Position numbers and translations under genes: made by a program
Notes under the pieces: model-generated
Databases searched by the model: none
Told to the model about the DNA's origin: nothing
Seen by the model: only the letters and a program-made list of their open reading frames with translations
Part shown: positions 1-5,848 of the stretch, one piece after another
Numbering within the stretch: position 1 is the stretch's first letter
How the letters are laid out: each line of letters begins with the position of its first letter
Assembly (NCBI GenBank): GCA_013813215.1
Contig: JACCSC010000300.1
Location: 1 to 8,780, forward strand
Direction of reading: 5' to 3'
From: Geodermatophilaceae bacterium
GTDB taxonomy: Bacteria > Actinomycetota > Actinomycetes > Mycobacteriales > Geodermatophilaceae
DNA length: 8,780 nucleotides

Positions 1-480
1 GGCGTGGCCGGTCTCTTGCGTTCGGCGGCCGGGTCGTGGCAGGCCGTGCTGGCCCGGCCGGAGGTCAGCCGGCGGCCGCGGGGCGACGTCTGGTCAGCGC
101 AGGAGTACGGCTGCCACGTCCGCGACGTCTGCGTGCTGTTCGACCAGCGGCTGCGCCTGATGCTGGACTCGACGGACCCGACGTTCGCCAACTGGGACCA
201 GGACCGGACGGCGATCAAGCAGCGGTACGCCGAGGAGGATCCCGCGCTGGTGTCCGAGCAGTTGGCGACCGCCGCCGCGGTGTTGGCCGACCGCTTCGCC
301 GCGGTGGGCGGAGCCCAGTGGCGGCGGACCGGCAGGCGCAGCGATGGCGCCGAGTTCACCGTGGAGTCCTTCGCGCGGTACTTCGTCCACGACGTGATCC
401 ACCACCTGCACGACGTCGGTGCCGAGCCGACCCCAGATAGCATCGCGCTGCCTGCCGCAGCCGACACCGGGAGCACCTGA
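1..480 (+). CDS. DinB-superfamily protein, 5'-truncated by window edge
   Basis: The reading frame is open from base 1 and ends in TGA at 478-480, giving 159 visible residues. A GTG at 4 is available, but I think the true start lies upstream, because relatives as I remember them carry a further N-terminal stretch of a few tens of residues. The visible protein has the DinB/maleylpyruvate-isomerase-like four-helix pattern. A 'DVWSAQEYGCHVRDV' segment near visible residues 29-43 supplies one histidine, and 'HDVIHHLHDVG' near the end supplies the histidine cluster that binds a divalent metal in this superfamily. The segment 'FANWDQDRTA' is also typical of this actinobacterial subgroup. Some superfamily members are mycothiol- or bacillithiol-dependent transferases, but many are uncharacterised, so substrate and reaction are unknown. 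It lies one base upstream of the RAM-domain gene and is probably co-transcribed with it. Family call is fairly firm; function is open. Confidence 0.8.
   Translation, partial: GVAGLLRSAAGSWQAVLARPEVSRRPRGDVWSAQEYGCHVRDVCVLFDQRLRLMLDSTDPTFANWDQDRTAIKQRYAEEDPALVSEQLATAAAVLADRFAAVGGAQWRRTGRRSDGAEFTVESFARYFVHDVIHHLHDVGAEPTPDSIALPAAADTGST
469..473 (+). promoter_or_regulatory. Shine-Dalgarno for the RAM-domain gene
   Basis: GGGAG lies 8 bases before the GTG at 482, inside the last codons of the DinB gene. It decides the start: the same frame is open further upstream (an ATG at 419), but that extension would overlap the DinB gene by about 60 bases and would add residues with no RAM-domain character. 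Confidence 0.6.
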
Positions 481-481
481 C

Positions 482-769
482 GTGATCACCGCGATCGTGA
501 TGATCAGCGCCGCGACCGACTCGATTCCCGAGGTAGCGCAGGCGATCGCCGACCTCGAGGGGGTCAGCGAGGTCTACAGCGTGGCCGGGCACGTCGACCT
601 GATCGCCGTCGTGCGGGTCAGGGCCTTCGACGATGTCGCCGACGTGATCGCCGGCCGGCTGAACCGGGTGCCCGGCGTGACCGACACGGAGACCCACATC
701 GCCTTCCGGGCCTACTCCAAGCACGACCTCGACGCGGCGTTCTCGCTGGGTTTCGCCGAGTCGGACTGA
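482..769 (+). CDS. Stand-alone Lrp/AsnC ligand-binding (RAM) domain protein
   Basis: This 95-residue protein consists only of the RAM/AsnC-type ligand-binding domain, a beta-alpha-beta-beta-alpha-beta ferredoxin-like fold. It opens 'VITAIVMISAA', then 'IPEVAQAIADLEGVSEVYSVAGHVDLIAVVRVR' split over the first helix and strands 2-3, with the characteristic 'VAGHVDL' turn near residues 33-39, and ends 'THIAFRAYSKHDLDAAFSLGF'. There is no helix-turn-helix, so it should not bind DNA on its own. Known stand-alone RAM proteins form dimers and larger rings that bind amino acids between subunits, sometimes co-assembling with full Lrp proteins. The start at 482 is chosen for its GGGAG site and the 1-base spacing after the DinB stop. 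It converges with trpD with a single base between stops. A role sensing tryptophan or another amino acid is inference only. Confidence 0.85.
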   Translation: MITAIVMISAATDSIPEVAQAIADLEGVSEVYSVAGHVDLIAVVRVRAFDDVADVIAGRLNRVPGVTDTETHIAFRAYSKHDLDAAFSLGFAESD

Positions 770-770
770 C

Positions 771-1817
771 TCAACCGCGCAGCTGTCGGCTGAGGGTCAC
801 CCAACGGTCCAGTACGCCGGCGGCGGCACCGGAGTCCACGGACTCCGCGGCCCGGCCCAAGCCCGCCGTGAGACCCGGGACCAGCCCGTCGGCCGCGGCG
901 GCACCGGAGTACGCCGCGATGGCCGCGGCCGCGTTGAGCAGCACGGCGTCCCGCACCGGTCCCGGTGAGCCGGCGAGTACGCCGTTGGCGACCGCGGCGT
1001 TCTGCGGCGGGCCGCCACCGACGAGGTCAGCCGCGCGGGCGCGGGGCAGGCCGAGGTCGGCCGGGTCCAGGCTCTGCTCGTCCACGTGCCCGTCGTGCAC
1101 GAGCCAGACGTGTGAGGTGGTGGTCGTCGTCAGCTCGTCCAGCCCGTCGTCCCCGCGGAAGACCAGCGCCTCAGTGCCGCGGCCGGCCAGCACGGCGGCC
1201 ATCACCCCGGCCATCCGGCCGTCCGCGCAGCCGACGGCCTGGGCCGCGGGGAGGGACGGGTTGGTCAGCGGGCCGAGGAAGTTGAAGACCGTCGGGATGC
1301 CCATCTCGCGCCGGGCTACCGCCGCGTGCCGCATCCCCGGGTGGAAGACCGGGGCGAAGAAGAAGCCGATCCCCGCCTCGGCGACGCAGCGAGCGACCCC
1401 CTCCGGGCCGAGGTCGATCGCGACGCCGAGTTCCTCGAGCAGGTCGGCCGAACCGCAGGCGGAGGACGCGGCCCGGTTGCCGTGTTTGGCCACCGGGATG
1501 CCAGCGCCCGCGGTGACCAGAGCGGCCATCGTCGAGATGTTCACCGTGCGCGCCCGGTCACCGCCGGTACCGACGACGTCCACGCAACGGCCGGCCACGT
1601 CGACGGGCGTCGCGTACTCCAACATCGCCTGGACCAGGCCGGTGACCTCCGCGGCGGATTCCCCCTTGGCCCGCAGCGCGACGGCGAACGCCGCGATCTG
1701 CACGGGCGTCGCCTCACCGGACATGATTTCGGTCATCGCCCAGCGGGTTGCCCCGGCGTCCAGCGAGGTGTGCTGCAGCAGCGCCTGGACCACGGCCGGC
1801 CAGGACGGCGCGGTCAC
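771..1817 (-). CDS. trpD: Anthranilate phosphoribosyltransferase
   Basis: TrpD transfers the phosphoribosyl group of PRPP to anthranilate, the second committed step of tryptophan synthesis, in the cytosol as a homodimer. The 348-residue product has the usual family length. Motifs seen in order: an N-terminal helical domain with 'EIMSGEATPVQIAAF' (30-44); the PRPP loop 'GTGGD' (83-87); 'NIST' (93-96); 'KHGNR' (111-115) followed by 'CGSADLLEELG'; 'HPGMRHAAVARRE' (159-171) and 'NFLGPLTNP' (179-187), which shape the anthranilate site; and the metal-binding 'DGLDELT' (224-230). All expected active-site residues appear intact. The GTG start at 1817 shares GTGA with the stop of the upstream receiver-like gene, so translation is probably coupled; no strong ribosome site is visible. 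No other trp gene is in the window. A trpD beside ctaE-qcrCAB also occurs in Mycobacterium tuberculosis. Confidence 0.96.
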   Translation of the reverse strand: MTAPSWPAVVQALLQHTSLDAGATRWAMTEIMSGEATPVQIAAFAVALRAKGESAAEVTGLVQAMLEYATPVDVAGRCVDVVGTGGDRARTVNISTMAALVTAGAGIPVAKHGNRAASSACGSADLLEELGVAIDLGPEGVARCVAEAGIGFFFAPVFHPGMRHAAVARREMGIPTVFNFLGPLTNPSLPAAQAVGCADGRMAGVMAAVLAGRGTEALVFRGDDGLDELTTTTTSHVWLVHDGHVDEQSLDPADLGLPRARAADLVGGGPPQNAAVANGVLAGSPGPVRDAVLLNAAAAIAAYSGAAAADGLVPGLTAGLGRAAESVDSGAAAGVLDRWVTLSRQLRG

Positions 1818-2239
1818 CGGCGGACCGGGATCCCAGCGGCGCGCTCGCGCACCAACTCCGTGACCGTGCCCGCGGCGGTCAACGCGTCCAGCGGATAGAC
1901 CAGTGTCGCGTCGGCCAGGGACCAGGTGGCCAGCCAGCGGTCGTCGGCCCGGGCCAGCAGCACGCAGATGCTCGGACAGTCGGTGATCTCGTACTTCAGC
2001 TGCCGGCTGATCCCCATGCCGCCGGTCGGCTGCGCCTCGCCGTCGAGGATCGCGACGTCGATCCCGCCCCCGTCGACCGCCAGCAGCAGGGCGTCCACAT
2101 CGGTGCACTCGACGTACTCCAGCAAGCCTTGCCCACCACGCAACCGCCGGCCCAGCGCCGTCCGGACATCCGCGCGAACCTTGTCCCGCTGGCTGTACAC
2201 GAGCACGGTGTACGTCGGCGCGGCTTCCGGGCTGCTCAT
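1814..2239 (-). CDS. Degenerate response-regulator receiver-like protein
   Basis: A 141-residue protein made of one receiver-like (CheY-type) domain with no output domain. Strand 1 reads 'YTVLVYSQRD' (10-19), where the usual acidic pair is replaced by Ser-Gln. A phosphoacceptor-like Asp is kept in 'DVAILDGEAQP' (D66), followed by 'GGMGISRQLK' (73-82). The Thr/Ser of strand 4 is absent ('CVLLAR', 92-97), and the conserved Lys before Pro is Tyr ('LVYPLD', 113-118). Known biology says receivers lacking the acidic pair, Thr and Lys are usually not switched by normal phosphotransfer, so it may be a constitutive protein-interaction module. I chose the ATG at 2239 because the domain begins soon after. 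An in-frame ATG at 2284 would add 15 low-complexity residues and overlap the ctaG stop by 8 bases, so it is a real alternative. It overlaps trpD by 4 bases. Function unknown. Confidence 0.78.
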   Translation of the reverse strand: MSSPEAAPTYTVLVYSQRDKVRADVRTALGRRLRGGQGLLEYVECTDVDALLLAVDGGGIDVAILDGEAQPTGGMGISRQLKYEITDCPSICVLLARADDRWLATWSLADATLVYPLDALTAAGTVTELVRERAAGIPVRR

Positions 2240-2276
2240 GGCGCTGGATGGTAGCGAGGCGCCGGCACCGGCCTGC

Positions 2277-3251
2277 TCACCCATCGTTCCTGGTCCGCAG
2301 GTCGTCCCGCCGATCCAGCCATCTGTCCTCGCGGGTGGCCTCGCGTTCGGAGGCCCGCATCCACTGGAACGCCGCCGCCCCGAGCATCAGCAGGCCCACG
2401 AGGTCGCCGGAGGACCAGAGCAGACCGCCGCCGACCCGCTGCTCGCTGACCGGGTCCGACCAGGGCAGGTCGAGGGCCAGGTAGTGCTCGGCCGCGAGGA
2501 GGTCCGTCTGGTTCATGATCGTCAATCCGAGGATGGCGTGCAGCGGCAAAGTGGCGACGAGGATCAGCATCCGCATCGGGTACCCGACCCGACCGGGCAC
2601 CGGGTCCAACCCGATCAGCGGCCAGAAGAACAGGCAGCCGGCCAGCAGGAAATGCACGTGCATCAACTCGTGCAGCCAGGGGTTGGACAGCGTGGCGGCG
2701 TACCAGCCGGTGAAGTACAGGGCGAACGGCGAGGCCACGAACAGCAGGAACGGGATCAACGGGAAGGTGAGGATCTGCACGGCCCGGCTGTGCAGTACGG
2801 CGAGCAGGCGCCGGCGGGCGCGGCCGGCCCGCGGCAGGGTACGCAGGGCCAGCGTGACGGGACCGCCGAGGGCCAGGAAGATCGGCGCGATCATCGACAG
2901 GACCATGTGCTGGATCATGTGCAGGCTGAACAGCACGTCCTCGTACGCCGCGAGCCCGCTGAGGGTGGCCAGCGCGATGCTGCCCAGGCCGCCCAGCAGG
3001 AACGACACGGTGCGCCCGGCGTTCCAGTGGTCACCACGCAGCCGCAGCCGGTGCACGCCCCACAGGTAGAGCCCCGCGGCCAGCACGAGCAGGGTGAGCA
3101 CGACCGGGTCGGCCACCGACTCGGTCACCAGCGCCGAAGGCGTCAGCGGCGGCACGTCCGCGCCGGTCGCAGCGGCCAGCAGCGAGGCGTCCGTTGCGCT
3201 CGACAGCACGGCTGCGAGAGTACGTCGGGACGCTGCCAACACGCGCCCCAC
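2277..3251 (-). CDS. ctaG: CtaG-family cytochrome c oxidase assembly protein
   Basis: An integral membrane protein of the Caa3_CtaG family, which supports assembly of the aa3/caa3 oxidase, probably at the copper-delivery step. From the GTG at 3251 it is 324 residues. About seven hydrophobic segments are visible, roughly at 46-66, 82-102, 108-129, 158-182, 194-215, 228-246 and 283-303. Family signatures include 'LHMIQHMVLSM' (110-120, H111 and H115), 'ALGGPVTLALR' (127-137), 'NPWLHELMHVHFLLAG' (190-205, H194, H198, H200) and 'LPLHAILGLTIM' (235-246, H238). Histidine and methionine in these helices are plausible metal ligands. The first 30-40 residues are poorly constrained: GTGs at 3242 and 3209 are alternative starts, the latter giving 310 residues. 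It is a stand-alone form without a fused CopD domain. It is divergent from ctaE, which fits an oxidase assembly role, and begins the minus-strand run toward trpD. Confidence 0.88.
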   Translation of the reverse strand: MGRVLAASRRTLAAVLSSATDASLLAAATGADVPPLTPSALVTESVADPVVLTLLVLAAGLYLWGVHRLRLRGDHWNAGRTVSFLLGGLGSIALATLSGLAAYEDVLFSLHMIQHMVLSMIAPIFLALGGPVTLALRTLPRAGRARRRLLAVLHSRAVQILTFPLIPFLLFVASPFALYFTGWYAATLSNPWLHELMHVHFLLAGCLFFWPLIGLDPVPGRVGYPMRMLILVATLPLHAILGLTIMNQTDLLAAEHYLALDLPWSDPVSEQRVGGGLLWSSGDLVGLLMLGAAAFQWMRASEREATREDRWLDRRDDLRTRNDG

Positions 3252-3292
3252 CCGGCCTGCGGACCGTCGGCACCGTGTCCCATACTGTCCCC
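3252..3292. promoter_or_regulatory. Divergent spacer between ctaG and ctaE; candidate promoter region
   Basis: If both outer start codons are used, this 41-base gap is the only non-coding room for the two divergent transcripts. On the plus strand CATACT (3281-3286) resembles a -10 hexamer and ends 6 bases before the GTG of ctaE, a spacing that would give a leaderless ctaE mRNA; no convincing -35 is present. On the minus strand TACTCT (complement of 3217-3222, inside the annotated 5' end of ctaG) ends 7 bases before the alternative ctaG GTG at 3209, again the leaderless geometry. Neither ctaE nor ctaG has a clear Shine-Dalgarno. These are weak matches read by eye. Confidence 0.35.
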
Positions 3293-3895
3293 GTGACCAC
3301 GGTGAATCCCACCTTCGACCCTGGTCGGGTGCACTCCCTGACCAGGCCGAACATGGTCAGCGTCGGGACCATCGTCTGGCTGTCCAGCGAGCTGATGTTC
3401 TTCGCCGGGCTGTTCGCCATGTACTTCACGGCCAAGGCGATCCACGGCGAGCCGTGGCCCCCGGAGCCGACCGAGCTGAACGTCCCTTACGCGCTGGTCT
3501 TCACGATCATCCTGGTCCTGAGTTCGGTGACCTGCCAGCTGGGCGTGTTCGAGGCCGAGCGCGGCAACGCCTACGGGCTGCGCCGCTGGTTCGTGTTCAC
3601 GTTCTTCCTCGGCCTGATCTTCGTGCTCGGCCAGTTCAACGAGTACCGGGCGTTGGTCGAGGAGGGGACCTCGATCAGCTCCTCGACGTTCGGCTCGATG
3701 TTCTACCTGACGACCGGCTTCCACGCGCTGCACGTCATCGGCGGCCTGCTCGCCTTCATCTACATGCTGATGCGCTCGACCATGGGCCGGTTCACCCCGG
3801 CCCAGGCGACATCGGCCATCGTGGTGTCGTACTACTGGCACTTCGTCGACATCGTGTGGGTCGGGCTGTTCGCCACGATCTACTTCGTGCAGTGA
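3293..3895 (+). CDS. ctaE: Cytochrome c oxidase (aa3) subunit III
   Basis: Subunit III of the haem-copper oxidase that receives electrons from the bcc complex; it is a membrane protein of the III-IV supercomplex. At 200 residues it is the short five-helix bacterial form. Signatures include 'VHSLTRPNMVSVGTIVWLSS' (13-32) with the following Glu33, the conserved carboxylate of helix 1; 'WPPEPTELN' (55-63); 'GQFNEYRAL' (113-121); 'TTGFHALHVIGG' (140-151); and the terminal 'SYYWHFVDIVWV' (179-190). Membrane spans lie near 22-45, 64-86, 98-116, 135-160 and 173-199. It closely resembles M. tuberculosis CtaE as I remember it. The GTG at 3293 is chosen because upstream in-frame sequence (to an ATG at 3194) is Arg-rich, overlaps divergent ctaG and is unlike the family. 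The stop is 28 bases before qcrC, so it probably heads the ctaE-qcrCAB operon. Confidence 0.96.
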   Translation: MTTVNPTFDPGRVHSLTRPNMVSVGTIVWLSSELMFFAGLFAMYFTAKAIHGEPWPPEPTELNVPYALVFTIILVLSSVTCQLGVFEAERGNAYGLRRWFVFTFFLGLIFVLGQFNEYRALVEEGTSISSSTFGSMFYLTTGFHALHVIGGLLAFIYMLMRSTMGRFTPAQATSAIVVSYYWHFVDIVWVGLFATIYFVQ

Positions 3896-3923
3896 CAGGC
3901 GACCGGCGAGTGGGGGGTCTGCG

Positions 3924-4700
3924 GTGAAGCTCGGTACCCGGAGAGGGCGGCGGCGGGTGTCCTCCGGCCTGGCCCTGCTCCTCGCCCTGATCGCCGTCGG
4001 GGGGCTCTACAGCGCCACCGCCCCGGAGAGCACCGCCCAGGACTCCGGCCTGTCGGTCGAGGCCATGGCCGGGCAGGAGATCTACGAGAACGGCTGCATC
4101 ACCTGCCACGGCCGCAACCTGCAGGGCGTCGAAGACCAGGGCCCGTCACTGATCGGCGTCGGTGAGGCCGCCGTCTACTTCCAGGTCGGCACCGGTCGGA
4201 TGCCGTTGGCGCAGAACGAGGCCCAGGCCCAGCGCAAGACCCCGGCTTACGACGACGCCGAGGTCAACCAGCTGATGGCCTACATACAGGCCAACGGTGG
4301 CGGGCCGACGTTGCCCGACGAGGGAGACCTGCGCGAAGGTGAGCTGGCCGAGGGCGGGGAGCTGTTCCGGCTGAACTGCGCGTCCTGCCACAACTTCGCC
4401 GGTCGAGGCGGTGCCCTCTCCGGCGGCAAGAACGCACCCGCGCTGACCGAGTCAACCGACCTCGACATCTACACCGCGATGCTGTCCGGGCCGCAGAACA
4501 TGCCGGTCTTCGGGGACAACCAGCTCACCCCCGAGCAGAAGCGCTCGATCATCAACTACGTCCAGACCCTCAAGGAGACCGCGGACCCGGGCGGTGCCGG
4601 CATCGGCCGGGCCGGCCCGGTGCCCGAGGGCCTGGTCATCTGGGTCGTCGGGATCACGGTCTGCCTGGTGGTCTGCGTCTGGGTGGGGTCTCGGGCATGA
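3924..4700 (+). CDS. qcrC: Cytochrome bcc complex di-haem cytochrome c subunit
   Basis: QcrC replaces cytochrome c1 and the mobile cytochrome c of other bacteria, passing electrons directly from the Rieske protein to the aa3 oxidase. The 258-residue protein has an N-terminal signal/anchor (basic 1-11, hydrophobic 13-31), then two tandem cytochrome c domains on the outer face. Haem sites are CITCH (58-62) and CASCH (152-156). The sixth ligands are most likely M93 in 'RMPL' and M193 in 'NMPVF'. A C-terminal membrane helix ('LVIWVVGITVCLVVCVWVG', 237-255) anchors it. Length and layout fit the actinobacterial family. The GTG at 3924 follows a G-rich stretch (3912-3917) at suitable spacing. The stop overlaps the qcrA start as ATGA (4697-4700), implying coupled translation and equal stoichiometry. 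Haem attachment needs a cytochrome c maturation system not present here. Confidence 0.97.
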   Translation: MKLGTRRGRRRVSSGLALLLALIAVGGLYSATAPESTAQDSGLSVEAMAGQEIYENGCITCHGRNLQGVEDQGPSLIGVGEAAVYFQVGTGRMPLAQNEAQAQRKTPAYDDAEVNQLMAYIQANGGGPTLPDEGDLREGELAEGGELFRLNCASCHNFAGRGGALSGGKNAPALTESTDLDIYTAMLSGPQNMPVFGDNQLTPEQKRSIINYVQTLKETADPGGAGIGRAGPVPEGLVIWVVGITVCLVVCVWVGSRA

Positions 4701-5848
4701 GCACGCCGGCGTCCGAGGAGTTCCCGGCCGGCGACGCCCGGTCCGGTGCGCACCCCGGGGAGGCCCAGCCGGGCGGTGCTCAGCCCATGGCCGGTTCCCC
4801 GCCGGTGGCCGGACCTGGCCCGTCGCACGCCGAGCTGGCGGCGATGAGCCGTGAAGAACTGGTCACCCTCGGCGGGGAGATGGACGGCGTACGGGTCGTC
4901 TACGCCGAGCCGCCGGTGCCGCCGGGGTCACGGCTGGAGAAGCGGGCGGTGCGCCAGGTGGCGGCCTCCTTCCTCGGGGTGACCCTGTCGGTCGTCGCCT
5001 TTGTCGTGCTTTTTGTCGCCTGGCCGTGGCAGCTGGACTACAGCGGGCAGGGTGAGGGTTTCGACTACGCCGCGCTGTACACGCCGCTACTCGGGCTGAC
5101 CCTGGGCTCGGCGTTGACCTTCCTCGGCGTGGGCGTCGTGCTCTGGGCCAAGAAGCTCATGACGTACGAGGTGGTCGTGCAGGACCGGCACGAAGGAGCC
5201 TCCCCCCAGATCGAGCGGCAGACCACCGCCGCGACCATGCTGTCCGGCCTGAACGACACCGGCATCGGCCGGCACACCCTGGTCCGCCGCACGCTGCTGC
5301 TGGCCAGCGCTGCGCTGGGCCTGCTCGCCGTCGTCCCGCTCGTCGGCGGGTTGATCAAGAAACCCGGCGACCAGCTGTTCCGCACGCCCTGGGAGCCTGG
5401 CATGCGGCTGCTCGGGCTCGACGGCGTACCGGTGCGACCGCTGGACATGCGCCCAGGGTCACTGCAGACCGTCTTCCCGCCGGTGGAGGCCGGCAACCGG
5501 TCCGCCGACGCGGTGACCATGCTGATCCGGCTGCTGCCCGACCAGGCGCAGCGCTACCGGCCGCGCGAGGGCCAGGAGGGCTACCGCTGGAACGACTTCG
5601 TGGCCTTCTCCAAGATCTGCACCCACGCCGGCTGCCCGGTGTCGCTCTACGAGCAGGAGACCGGGCTGATCCTCTGCCCGTGCCACCAGTCGCAGTTCGA
5701 CGTCACGGACGGTGCCAAGTCGATCTTCGGCCCGGCCACCCGGTCGCTACCGCAACTGCCCCTCGACGTCGACAATGACGGATACTTCGTAGCGACGAGC
5801 GATTTCACCGAGCCCATCGGCCCCGCCTTCTGGGAGCGATCCTCATGA
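4697..5848 (+). CDS. qcrA: Rieske iron-sulfur subunit of the cytochrome bcc complex
   Basis: QcrA carries the [2Fe-2S] cluster that takes the first electron from menaquinol at the Qo site and hands it to QcrC. The 383-residue protein is the long actinobacterial form. A Pro/Gly/Ala-rich N-terminal tail (1-45) is followed by three membrane helices near 88-108, 127-150 and 199-219, then the Rieske domain. Cluster ligands are in CTHAGC (308-313: C308, H310) and CPCHQS (327-332: C327, H330 by Rieske convention), with C313 and C329 placed to form the stabilising disulfide. Just before helix 3 lies 'RHTLVRRTLLLASA' (192-205) with the R197-R198 pair; in Streptomyces the third helix of this protein is known to be inserted by the Tat pathway, while the first two go through Sec. 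It overlaps qcrC and qcrB by ATGA at both ends. Confidence 0.97.
   Translation: MSTPASEEFPAGDARSGAHPGEAQPGGAQPMAGSPPVAGPGPSHAELAAMSREELVTLGGEMDGVRVVYAEPPVPPGSRLEKRAVRQVAASFLGVTLSVVAFVVLFVAWPWQLDYSGQGEGFDYAALYTPLLGLTLGSALTFLGVGVVLWAKKLMTYEVVVQDRHEGASPQIERQTTAATMLSGLNDTGIGRHTLVRRTLLLASAALGLLAVVPLVGGLIKKPGDQLFRTPWEPGMRLLGLDGVPVRPLDMRPGSLQTVFPPVEAGNRSADAVTMLIRLLPDQAQRYRPREGQEGYRWNDFVAFSKICTHAGCPVSLYEQETGLILCPCHQSQFDVTDGAKSIFGPATRSLPQLPLDVDNDGYFVATSDFTEPIGPAFWERSS
5832..5836 (+). promoter_or_regulatory. Shine-Dalgarno for qcrB
   Basis: GGGAG inside the last codons of qcrA, 8 bases before the qcrB ATG at 5845. It shows that qcrB has its own ribosome site in addition to ATGA stop-start coupling, and it supports the chosen start. 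Confidence 0.55.

Noticed and set aside
868..1863. Plus-strand open frame opposite trpD
   Set aside because: Ala/Ser/Pro/Thr-rich antisense shadow of trpD, with no recognisable motif or ribosome site.
1926..3296. Long plus-strand open frame (456 codons) opposite ctaG and the receiver-like gene
   Set aside because: Its translation is rich in Gln, Arg, Gly and Pro with no fold or family pattern. It is the complement shadow of genes whose products carry clear motifs, as expected in high-GC DNA.
3896..3923. Terminator or promoter between ctaE and qcrC
   Set aside because: The 28-base gap holds only a G-rich ribosome-site-like stretch and no stem with a T-run, so I treat the two genes as one operon.
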